Below are positions 9,640 to 20,349 of a stretch of 64,000 bases of DNA, one piece after another. The notes under the pieces are model-generated. The model ran no database searches and was not told the origin of the DNA. It worked only from the letters and a program-made list of their open reading frames with translations. The position numbers were made by a program, and so were the translations under genes. Source of the DNA: Asparagopsis taxiformis (lineage: Eukaryota; Rhodophyta; Florideophyceae; Bonnemaisoniales; Bonnemaisoniaceae); assembly GCA_030407315.1 (NCBI GenBank), contig JALQPE010002371.1, positions 62,001 through 126,000 on the forward strand, in the 5' to 3' direction. Each line of letters starts with the position of its first letter. Positions within the stretch are counted from its first letter, which is position 1.

Positions 9640-12600
9640 ATAGAATAGGGCGGGCGCTGGTACAGCGATGCATACAGCGATACGCTAGTGCAGTGGAGGA
9701 GGGGCAGTGGCTCGAGAGCCGGGTACCATGCACCCGAAGATACCTGATCGAAGGGCACGCGCACCCCTGGTGAAGCGTGGTATCGGGAAAAGGGAAGCTG
9801 ATCCAGCAGAATAACCATTCAAAAATTGAATCAGAGAGTGACCAGGGCCGGCGCGGTCCGCGCTGTAGCCAACGACGAAGCAGGCATCCATGAGACTGCA
9901 AAACGATAGTTGGGAGCACATCAATAACCAAGTCCGATTAGTCGGCGGGGGGGGTTGCTGAATCAGCACGACGGCCAGGACAGAAAGCTGATACAGCGGG
10001 GAATGGGTTCCAGAAGCAGGCCAGACACTATAGCCAAAGTCTAAGCAGGCTGCAATGAGAGACTGCGAAACGCAAGTTGGGAGTGGCTCGCAACCATACC
10101 TCCGGATGGGCACCAGGCGGCCGAAGACACCTGATTGAGGGGCACGCGCACCACTGGTGACGCATGGTAGGTGTAATGCTGATACAGCGTCCCGACATTG
10201 AGAAGGTGAATCAGCGAAAAGGGACACCGGAAGAGTGCCAAGCACCATTGCCAAGGGAGAAGCACACTGAATCAGTAGGCAAAACACACCCTGGGGGTAG
10301 ATTGGACACCGGGCTTCCGGCTGGCTTTTACAATCAAAGGACATGGCGGTTCGCCTCTAGTTAAATAATAAATTACATATGGCTTGTAGCCTTAAATGTC
10401 CTTGTGGTTGGTGCCCAATGGGTAGGCTAAATTCTGATACAGTGGGGTGGTCGAAAAACCCTAAGTGACGGGTGCGCCGGTGGCGCTGGCACACCGTAAA
10501 TACAGTGTAAACTGTTAGCTTTAGTGTACAATTCAGTGTATCACTGGTGTCACGTGCCACGTGTTCAGTGATTGCACCGCTGTTAGAATAGATAGTCCAA
10601 AATAGTTGAGAAATAAAAGAATTAGGTAAAGTGCCCAAAATTGGAGGTGAAACACCTAGCTGTAAGCGCTTCACCAAGTGGCATTGAACTACAAAGGGAA
10701 AGCACAAACACTTCATCAGTGGTTCACTGAGGTGTTCCTTCGTGAAGGTGATACACTGCGTGTCAACGGACACTTAATGTGTCACACACTTTACGGTAAA
10801 GGGAATGATCAACGGCCAGGAAGGAAAGGAAGGGGAGCTAATACAGCGTGGCCGCTAGACAAAAGGTTGAGGAAGCTGATAAAGCATGGATGGTGGTCCA
10901 CAAAGCAGATGAAGGAACCTGATATGTGGAAATTGTAGTATGCGTGGCCAATTCTAAAATGGCAAATATTCACGACTTTTGCGGAATTCGAATTTCGGCA
11001 GACACGAACGGCGACAGCAATGCACGAACATTGCTGGCGAGTGTGCGCGCGCAACCGGCACACGTGTGCAACGAACGTACTGGCAACGGACAACGGACCA
11101 ACGGGTCCCTACGTGCGACCCACAAGGTTCTTTCCCATTCGGGGACGTTACGAGCGGTGTTTACACTGTAAAGAGATGCCATCGTGGCTATATTGGTATT
11201 GGCATCGTGCCGGGAGGGAAAGGGGACAATAATCGAACGGGCAACGTGCTCTAGTCTACGACTGACTTCTACGTTACGTATTACGTTTTCGCCTAACGAG
11301 GCTTCGTCTCCGTCGAGCTGCGTACTCCCTACCCATCGCCACACGTGAGGCTGATCGCGTGTAGTGCCTACGGGCTTGGTTGAGAGCGCCTCCGGTGGCG
11401 TACCACCTCGTTCGTTAACGTAGTCCACGCGTGGATTGTGCGTCGTGACGCTCGTGTCTACCGCTAACTACTCTACCTTCTACCTTCCTAACCATACAGT
11501 CAAACACCAGCGGGTGGCACTGTTCGTTTGTTTCGTCTACAGGACAACGTGTCCACTAGCTCGTACCAGCTACTTCTACCGAACTACGTACCACAGACAC
11601 GGGGAGTGGGCACGTGCACCACTTGTGGCACGTGCAAAGAAGAGACCGTAGAAGGGTAGAGGAGAAGCTAGTACAGCGGGGCGGCGTTGAAGGAGGCGCT
11701 AATAAAGCGGTAAGCGTGAGGCCGGATTTTTGAAAATCACTATAGCCAAAGATGGAGTAAACAAAAATGGCTGCGATCCCTAGGTTGGGAGCGAAGCGAC
11801 AAAATAAGGTCCGTTAATAAACCATGAGGCCGAATAATCTTGATTCAGGGGCACACACGCCACAGGCTTTCCATGGTAAAGGGAAAATGCTTATATAGCA
11901 GGTGGAGTGCCATGGGTAAACGCTAGATCAGCGACGAACGGGTAACGTAAAGATGACAAGTACTAACGCTAATGGAGAGGCAAGCTGACTCAGACGGCGA
12001 AACGCACCTTGGTAGCAAAATGAATACCGAACTTCCGATTACTTTACAATTGAAGGACTCGGCGGCTTGCCGTCTAATATATAGCTTCTTAAAGAACGAC
12101 GGATAACCCCAAGTGTCCTTCTACGATTTTCAATGGATAGGCTAAATACTGATACAGCAGGGCGGTCGGAAAACCTTAAATGGGAGTCGCGGCCAGCGTG
12201 GTTCACGCAGTCTATGTGTCATGTGTGTTAGTGTACAGTTGTGAAACCGTCCATGATGGAATGCCAGCTGAAGGGGTGGAAAACTCTACAAGGTAGTCGG
12301 CAAGATATATTTGGTACGTAGCCACTTCGGTCGCTTCCTCGTGACTTTTTTGTAGCTAGCTGGTAAAACTATTCCTATTTTTACACCCGCGCTCCCTGTG
12401 AGCTGCCGGTATTGTCATACCACGATGTGGCCTGCCCTGAAGGGGTCGTGTCGACATCCTATTGGATGACCCCGGCTAGGGAATTACCAATGGAAACAGC
12501 TTCGCTGTATCTCGGACCAGTCGAGGGAAGGGACCCATTGGGACAACTAAAGACCCCACAAGGGGCAAATTTTAACTAAGCTGACTCAGCTAACTTACAC
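9640..12600. repeat. Field of short palindromes of the GCTGATACAGC type
   Basis: Roughly a dozen matches or near-matches to GCTG-NNN-CAGC occur here, for example at 9797, 9957 (GCTGAATCAGC), 9987, 10178, 10266 (ACTGAATCAGT), 10837, 10875, 11667, 11698, 11922 and 12580 (GCTGACTCAGC). Between them, longer segments also recur: a piece around 9740 (CTGATCGAAGGGCACGCGCA) resembles 10128 and 11845. The LTR-like copy at 10934-11595 is inserted within the field. No coding sequence is recognisable. Such arrays are typical of subterminal binding sites of cut-and-paste transposons, but no transposase is visible here. Confidence 0.55.
10934..11595 (+). repeat. LTR-like repeat, family 1, copy 2
   Basis: Near-identical to 7294-7955 over about 606 bp from the shared GCGGAATTCGAATTTCGG onwards, again with TGTAGTA at the start and CCACA at the end, in the same orientation. 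The two copies could bound a non-autonomous LTR element of about 4.3 kb, but flanking five-base duplications do not match, so separate insertions are equally possible. Confidence 0.7.
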
Positions 12601-13380
12601 TGTAATACTAACAGTTGGTGATCTCGCTGGCTCCCGCAGTCGCCATAATCAGGAATCTGATTGATGCACATAATGTAGGACCAGCCGGGATGGCGGTCAC
12701 TAAGAGAGTTCTAGAATCGCTTGCCGTGTCAGGGCGTGGTGAACCGGATCGCGCAGTTGAACTTGCGTTTCGCACGTCGCTCGGTCGCGGGGGCGATCGG
12801 GTGGTACAACGGCGGAACGCGCAGGGATCGATCGCAAAACGGGATTCGCGGGCCGGCGCAAGCCGTGATCTCAGGGGGAGATCACCGAGTAAACTCGAGC
12901 TCAACACAATCCACGCAGGAGTCGTAAATCCCTGGCCTAGTGGTATGCGACGCAACGCGCGGTCTCGCGGTGCGACGCAATTCGACGGTCGGTATACGCG
13001 GCGCGCGCGCACGTACGTCGGCGATCGTGAGCAATCCGCACGCAACGTCGTAACGCAATCGGTCCTCGCGACGCGCTAAACGCTTAACTCGTAGCTGCGA
13101 AAGTGCTGACTGTTTACTGGTAAGGTGCGAAGCAGAGCAACCATTAGTAGCTAACTACTCAGGACAGGTTGTCCTTGCGCGGCTGGCCGGCGGCAGCCGC
13201 ACGCTCGCACGCAAAAAGGGAAATATTTCGGAAAAGACTTTCGTCATAAAAACCCGAAAAGGGGAAATAAAGGGGAATTCGCGGAAATCGCTACACGTGG
13301 CACCGGGCTCGCGGTTTCGTGGCAACGTTCGCGCGCACGCGCCCGCATCGATTTCATCGACCAACTTAAATTGCACCACA
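12600..13380 (+). repeat. LTR-like block, family 2, left copy
   Basis: CpG-rich block upstream of the second chromovirus. It shares several segments in order with 37470-38280: TGTAGGACCAG, a GCTGACTGTTTACT-like piece, GGACAGGTTGTCCT against GGACAGGCTGTCTT, then GAAAAGACTTTCGTCATAAA near 13231 (38138 in the other copy). The position before gag and the solo copy elsewhere suggest a 5' LTR. The boundaries are approximate. The open frames inside it are not conserved between the two copies and are not called as genes. Confidence 0.55.
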
Positions 13381-13897
13381 CATAAGGATATTTATTCCTC
13401 ACTGTCCACCTACCCTAACTGTTTACAGTAACTTGGTCTAGTATAAAATGCCTCTGGATCAGCCAGAGTGCTTAACCTTTAGAGGTAACGTAAACTCACG
13501 TGGAATTTACGACTCCACTGAACAGTGTTTGCATTGCTCTTTTGTATCTTTCCAGGACGAAATAGCTTTAGCTATACAGCTCGACGGGTTACGTCTATTG
13601 CTCCATCAATACGCACTCCGTGCGTGAGCAACCCCAACCTTCACCGGGGATCACCGGAAGACCATTCGTAGTATCCTCGCTATTGGCGGTTGACGCAAGA
13701 TTCGCTTGCTCTACCACACTACTGAGGCTCGGGACACCTGTAGGGCGGTTTTGCCGCTTTACGGATTTTCTATGTACTACATTGGTCTCTCGACCTAGAA
13801 TCTTACCGTCATCTAAGCCGACCGGCGACAAACCGACATCACTCAAGAAGAGTACACTCGTCGTTGGACGTGAGCTCATTGAGCAAGAGTAGAAGTG
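13381..13897 (+). other. Retroelement leader between LTR-like block and gag
   Basis: No gene. It would hold the primer-binding site and gag leader of the element; I cannot identify a convincing tRNA-complementary primer site. Confidence 0.4.
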
Positions 13898-14440
13898 ATG
13901 CCATCGGACAGGTCTCCGGAACATTCTGACTCCGAGTCAGACTCCATCTGGGGAGGTTCAAACCAAGAATCCATCACTGAGGAAGGAGTCTTCCGACTTA
14001 TGCATGAACATGCGGACAAGATTCTCAATGATAAATTGAAAGAGGTTCGGGATGAGATCTGCCAAGCTGTTGAGGACACCCTCGATGATCGGCATGACAA
14101 TCTCGTCTCAAAGCTCGTGGATGACACGATTGATTTGCATACACCCCAGCTGAAATCCATTTGCCACGAAGTGGTAAATGAGAAAGAAGTAGAAGTCTTC
14201 TCGGGAACGTGGAAGTCTATCCGTGTGGATTTTCTAGAACGGGTTATCCGTCTAGAGAAGAATTTCACCGACCTACAAAGGAGAAGCTACGTTAGCTCTT
14301 CTTCCGGTGACCAGTACCAGGGGCTGTGGAACCAACAAGACTGCACTGCCGAGAACCGCCCAAAGGATGGAAGTCCTACGCCTCGCAGACCGGGAATATC
14401 CCTCAACTGGCTGACGCCTATGGTAATCCTCTCAGGATAA
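13898..14440 (+). pseudogene. Ty3/gypsy gag N-terminal fragment
   Basis: An ATG at 13898 opens a 180-codon frame: a Ser/Asp-rich start (MPSDRSPEHSDSESDS), then an acidic helical segment rich in Glu, Asp and Lys. It then runs out of frame at about 14440, where the overlapping frame already encodes protease. No capsid core or CCHC knuckle remains, so the middle of gag and the front of protease appear deleted. Its place between the LTR-like block and pol supports the gag label; the sequence alone would not. Confidence 0.6.
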
Positions 14441-17400
14441 CGGGAAGAATCAAGCTGCTAATACAGTTAGGTCGTAAGGTTCTGGACGCAGAGTTCTTCG
14501 TAGCCCCTAAGCAGGCAGTACCAGTTCTCCTGGGAACAGGTATCATGAACTCTCATGTAGATGCAATTCGATGCCGCGCTCAGCGCATTGATGTACACGA
14601 CGATGGCTCGATAGCCATCCTGCTTATGCAGAATGTGAGTAAATTGAATAACTCCTCTTCTTGCTATGTACATGAACCAAACCCTTCGCATGGTACTGAT
14701 CTGGACCACTAGTCGAACTGGTTCCGGCTAGCAAGAGAAATAAACATTCCCCCTACGAATCAAATAAACGCATCGCTTGTCTAAGCATCCTCGAGGCGAA
14801 GCAAAAACCTATTCCACCGACAGCGGATCTCAATGCCGAATGGCATTGCCGAAATCATTCCTCGCACAGTCTTCACTGTTATTCTCACCAATTTTGGTTC
14901 GATAGAAAGATACCTCCCGAAGGGGACAGTTGTTGGTATTGCTCGTTGATAACCCGACCCAGCCGATCAAAAGCTCCATAGTGAGTTATCCTCTTCCGGC
15001 CCAAACCGTATCATCAGTCCAACCAACCCGATGATGGGAACCACGGAGAAAGAGAATCCACAATGGCGGGGGGATGCATCCTTGGAACACCTTCAACAAC
15101 AGGAGTTGAAGGAGAAAATTATTGCGATGCTAGCGCAACATGAATCCATGTGGGACGGGTCTCGTGGAGACATTAAGGAAACCGTGCACCGGATTGGTGT
15201 AATCGACGGAAGTCGATCACGTCGACAACAACCATACCGGGTGGGACCCTTTCGGAGGGAGCTAGCAAGTAAGGAGATCATCTCCATGCTAGAAAAAGGG
15301 TTCATCGAGCCCTCGAACTCTGAATGGGCTAGCCCAGTGGTCCTGGTACCCAAGAAGGGTGGTAAATTACGCTTCTGCGTTGACTACCGACCTCCCAACG
15401 AAATCACCATCTCGGATGCTTATCCGTTGCCCCGTGCGGACGATTGTATAGACTCCTTAGGAGACGCACGCGTGTTCAACACGCTCGACTGTAACTCAGG
15501 CTATTGGCAGATACCTTTTGCCTCCTAGGATCAGGATAAGACGGCTTTCACGTCACATCTTGGATCGTATTGGCTGAAACGACTGCCCTTCGGGCTGAAG
15601 AATGCACCAGCAACGTTCCAACGCGCCATTGATATTATCCTAAGCAGCGTACGCTGACAAAGATGTCTCATCTACGTTGACGACGTCATCGTCTTCTCAC
15701 ATAGTGAGGAAGAACACCTCCACCACGTGGATCAGGTACTCCTACTGTTCAGGACGGCAGGGGTAACCCTCAAGCTGGCAAAATTCCACTTCTTCGAAGC
15801 AAAGGTAGACTACCTTGGTCATGCCAGGTAAGCTGGCGGTCGCCCAAACTTCGACGGATGCTATCGCGAAAGCAACATTTCCAACCATCCCACGCAAATG
15901 CATTCCTTCCTGTGGAGCTGCGGCGTATTCCGCCGTTTTGTTAAGGGGTACGCGGATATCTCCCATCCCCTCAACGCGATGTTGACCAAGGACAAAATAC
16001 CCAGCTTCGGTTCAATCCCTCTAACGGCGGAACAACACCATACGTGCGATAAACTGAGAGAATCTCTGTGCAACCCCCGATACTGGCACTGCCTAGGGTG
16101 GGTAAACCCTAAATCGTAGATACAGACTTCTCTGCGTATCAGATAGGGTGTGCGCTTTTGCAATAGCAGGATGATGACGACTATCTTCCTGTAGGATACT
16201 GGTCGCGGACCTTGACCAAACCCGAACGGGTATATTCTCCGACGGAGCGCGAGTATCTCACAGTAGTATGGGAAGTAATTAACCTTAGACTGTACCTTGA
16301 ACAAACCAAGTTCATTGTGGGGTCCGATCATAACGCGTTGCGTTGGTTGATGAATATCACTGACCCATCAGGGCGCCTGTGTCGTTGGAAACTCCGCCTG
16401 TCAGAGTTCGACTACACCATAGTCTACCACTCTGGCAGGGTTCAGCAAGTACCAGACGCGATATCGAGTGTCGAAACGGAAGGGCTAGATCCACACCCAG
16501 TGGATGACGAAATACCCAGACTCTTCGTGTATGAACTTCACCAGGAAATACCTGTTACCGAAGAGATGAGCTCGTGGTTCTTTGATTTACTCATTGCGCG
16601 GAATTCCGCTGACACATCCCTAATGGGAGAAAACCAGGCTGTCATGGCGACACATCCTCAGATAGATGGTTCCGCGCCAATAATACTCAACGAGTGGATC
16701 GAGGAGCAACGCTCTGATGATTTTTGTCAACAAGTATTGACAAGTCAGAAGTCTTGAATCTCTCTTCTTCGAAGATGAACAAGGGGTCTTGCGACGTAAA
16801 TCCACCCTTGACAATTCCCAACAAGTGGTTGTACCAGGAACAATCAGGCCCCGCCAGTTGAAGATGTGTAATCACGATGTACTCACGAGTCACCCGGTAC
16901 AAAACCGTATGTACGAGACCATGCGTCTCTCGTACTATTGGCCAGCTATGGACGCGGATATCACCGCTATGGTTGAACGTTGTCAGGCTTGCGCCTGAAA
17001 CCGCCTTAATTCGCGTAGACACTCTAATACCTTGAAACTATTCCCAGATTCAGCATCGCTGGAAGAAGTCTCTATAGACGTACTAGGCCCTCTGCCTAAA
17101 ACAAAGAAGGGTAACCTTCACCTTTTAGGGATTATCTGTCGCTTCACGAAGCTTACACAGGTTGAAACATTACGCAGTATCACTGCTTACCATGTGGCTT
17201 TCGCATTTTGCACCCACTGGGTTTTCAAGTGCGGTCCCCATAGGACGTTGCTCTCCGATAACGGACCTCAGTTTGCTTCCAAACTTTTCCAGGCTGTTTG
17301 CCTGCAACTTGGAACAAAGAACTTGTTCGCAACAACCCACCACACTCAGACCAACGATCGGGTGGAACGGTATAACCGTACGTTGTTGAACATGTTACGC

Positions 17401-18737
17401 AACTACGTAAACGAAAACCAGAATGACTGGGACGTGTACGCACCAGCGTTGACGTACGCGTACAATACGCACGTGCATCGCACGACAGGGACGACACCCT
17501 TTGACCTTATCCTAAGTAGACCACCACCCCCTTATTCCCTTCATCACTCGACAAGAACACGGCAAAAACCGGACGCTTTCTTGAAACAGGACTTCCTGCA
17601 ACGGATTGCTCAAGCAATTGAGAATGCCGGTCAAAGGCTACACGCCACGCAAGCGCGTTATAAGCGAGACTTTGACCGGAGAGTCCGGAAGACCAAACGA
17701 CTCCTCCAGGAGGGCGACTACGTCTACCTTGACAACCCCGAGGTACGGGAACGAAACAAGTTAACGCCACTGGCGCAAGGACCTTTCAAGGTCGCGAAAG
17801 CCGGTAGGCGAACCGTTCACATAGAACGGGATGGACTTGTCGAACAAGTTAGCCACGACCGTGTGACGTATGCGCCACAACCTGAACAGGAAACACCGCA
17901 CTCACGGTTAACTTCTAACGGAGCATCCGTACCTGCGGTGGGAACCGACGATCAAACCGCCAACAAGATGCCGAGTATGGCGGAAGAGTGCCTACATCGT
18001 GATGCATCAAGCCCGCAGCGCGTACATCTTCCAACCGAGCAACCCCCAGGTCACCCTGTAACCAAGCCTTTGTCATCCCGCTCCACGGTTGAGGGTGAAC
18101 CTTTAACCGACATACCGAGTATCGGTCCGAGACGAACCGTCTTTGAGGAGGGGGCCCAGGCCGATATTCATCGTCAGGATAATGCTGCTTCACAGCCGAT
18201 GTCCACTCAACTTGACCTTCCCGAGGATGAAACTCTTGACACCACACAGGAACCTGCTTCCAAGACGCCAATAAGACGTTCTCCCGGCTACGCCGATCAA
18301 CCCAGACGGCACCAACCGGAACAAGACCGAAGAAGAATAGTCGCTCTCGACGACAAACAAGAAGAAGCCGACCACACGGCATGGAAATATCCCAAGAAGC
18401 CACTTCGGCTGAGCCGCTTACCCCTGCGGGTGACACGGCTAACACCGGAAGAAGACGACTCTCGTCGAGCCAAGATGTTCTACCAGAACAGGGAGCTGTC
18501 TCCCAGAACCTGGAACCACCTGAAGAACAGGAATTCGCCATAGACGACTTCATCGACCATGTCGTCGACGACGATAATGAGGAGTGGTTCCTCGTAAGGT
18601 GGTACGGGTACCGTGACCCCACGTGGACGCAACGGCACAACGTGCCTGAGGAACAAATCTCCCGATACTTCCGTAAGCGGAACCGCCAAGCGGCTAAGAA
18701 AAAGTCTAAAAGACGAACGGCTAAGAAGCGCCGATAA
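14326..18737 (+). pseudogene. Ty3/gypsy chromovirus pol with stops and frameshifts
   Basis: Degenerate pol with domains in canonical order. Protease C-terminal half: GRIKLLIQLG...VLLGTGIMNSH, 14420-14560. Reverse transcriptase: FCVDYRPPNE, FNTLDCNSGYWQIPF, then LIYVDDVIVFS at about 15665-15700, with the YVDD centre intact. RNase H: about 16115-16480, including YSPTEREY and GSDHNALRWL. Zinc module: about 16870-16995. Integrase: IDVLGP, SDNGPQFA and RVERYNR, about 17070-17370. Chromodomain: FLVRWYGYRDPTW, about 18540-18690. In-frame stops lie at 15526, 15655, 15829 and 16996, with frame changes near 15893 and 18400. The integrase tail closely resembles that of the element at 1-2271 (NENQNDWD, AYNTHVH, GTTPFDLIL), so the two are related lineages. 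It cannot be functional as it stands. Confidence 0.92.
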
Positions 18738-19069
18738 GTGAAAATATAGGGTTGCCCCACAGCTAGGCTGATTGTACGCAGAAGCGTCAAGTAGAACGGC
18801 TAGTGGTTGCAGCGTCACTGCGGGGGAGCACGAAGAGGAGGTGGTAAGGTACCACGAGAAGCACGCGGTGGGTTGGCCAAACACCAAACACCGGACTCGG
18901 TAGAAGTATGAAGCCAACTGGCCAAAGAAAAATTCCACAAAAACAAAAACATTCCAACCTTTTAATGGTAAACATGATCAAGCCGCACACGGCGCATGGA
19001 TGAACGATCTAACCTGAAGACAAGACGCAAATGCGTATAAGAAGATAACCCGGTTAGGGAAGGAAGACG

Positions 19070-20349
19070 TTAACGACGGAAGTTGTCGGAAGGACGAGGA
19101 CGCTGATGCGAAGGATAGGATGGGGATGGCCTCAAGGACCGGTTGGTCGGATGCTGAGCCGTGGACCGGCGAGTGTCACGTGGACGCACACGGCCAGAAT
19201 CCCTATGGGAAGTAGGCAACCGAGCCGGAGGGCGATGTCGAGACGCAGCTGGAGCTGAGGGAACCGCTGCCATCGGGGATGGAGTAGCAACATCGTCGGA
19301 CATCGACGGTGATCCGCCCAGTGAGGGTTCGGCGTCTCAACAAGCTGTAGCAGCGGCGTCGTAGCATCAACTGGCGTGGAGCGCCTATCGCGAACATTTC
19401 GACCATCATCTCGATCAGAGGGTGACCAATTTCGGCGACGCCCGGAAGTCCCTCCTCGAGGTTGAAGACTGACTGGAGTTCCCAGAGCACTAGGGGTATC
19501 CCTCCCTCGCTCATGCGGTATGCGACGTCGCGGCAAGCGCAATTCTTCCTCCAGCTCCTGGACCCGCGTCCGCAGTTCATCGAATGCCTTTTGCCTCGCA
19601 GCTGAATCTTGTTCCCATTGAGAGTTCTTCTCTTCCGCTACGCGGCGACTTGCAAGCTCTGCTCGATAACGCGTTACTGCAGAATCTCGTCGCTCGCGAC
19701 TTACCTTGCACTGAGTACCCAAAGTGATACACTTCAATGCCAAGGTATCCAACGCTCCGCGAACGGGGTAACCGCCATCCCGCCATCCTGCGGAGGAAAC
19801 ACCGACGAAAATTGGTCATCACCAAGAGTCTTCGCCAATTGGCGCACGTTTGTAACGGATAACAGCTGCGCTGCAGATAAACTGGACCCAAGCACATCCC
19901 CCTGAACGGTAGAATGACTGCCCTTGCCGTCATCATCCAAGGACTGACCAGAATGTCTGTCGGGTGACAGAAACGGCGCTACCGTAGGAGAAGAAGGACC
20001 CTGACGGGTTGGTTGTGTAAAATCCCTCGGGACTGGCGGAGTGACAGCTTCTTGTGGAACCATGGCTTCGTCGGAAGCGGGCGCGGTTGGAACAGTCGGG
20101 TGAGGCGAGAAGCCGGGATCTGCTTGAAGATAACCGGCCGGGGTAGAACACCATGGGCGTGGTACATGCATCTCCCGTTCGGGCTTATACAAGCAATCCT
20201 CCAAATCTCCGTCAGAGTAACTTGTAAGTTCTTCCGCAAAATAGCCGTCCTCGGCGAACTCGCCATCGCGACGAAAGGGAGGAGTCTCCACATCAACCCC
20301 GTCTCGGGTAGTATACGCTGCAATTAACTTTTCCCTTGCACTGGTTCAG
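19070..20349 (-). pseudogene. Antisense Arg-rich coiled-coil ORF, broken, convergent with chromovirus pol
   Basis: Minus-strand coding remnant in at least three frames. From about 20349 to 19735 it encodes an acidic, Pro/Ser-rich N-terminal part (ETPPFRRDGEFAEDGY), with no in-frame ATG at its start. A frame change near 19745 leads to a coiled-coil stretch with alternating charged residues (RYRAELASRRVAEEKN, then RTRVQELEEELRLPRR). A further change near 19300 leads to an Arg/Pro/Ser tail ending at 19070 in SDNFRR. The layout (acidic front, helical middle, Arg-rich end, antisense and 3' of a chromodomain pol) parallels the ORF at 6693-4462, though I cannot align them securely. It may be gag of another element or an accessory antisense ORF. 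Confidence 0.5.

Noticed and set aside
7294..11595. A complete LTR element bounded by the two near-identical copies
   Set aside because: Flanking bases give no target-site duplication and the inside holds no gag or pol; left as two LTR-like copies.
12615..13079. 154-codon ORF in the family-2 LTR-like block
   Set aside because: The homologous block at 37470-38280 does not keep this frame; CpG-rich sequence gives long open frames by chance.
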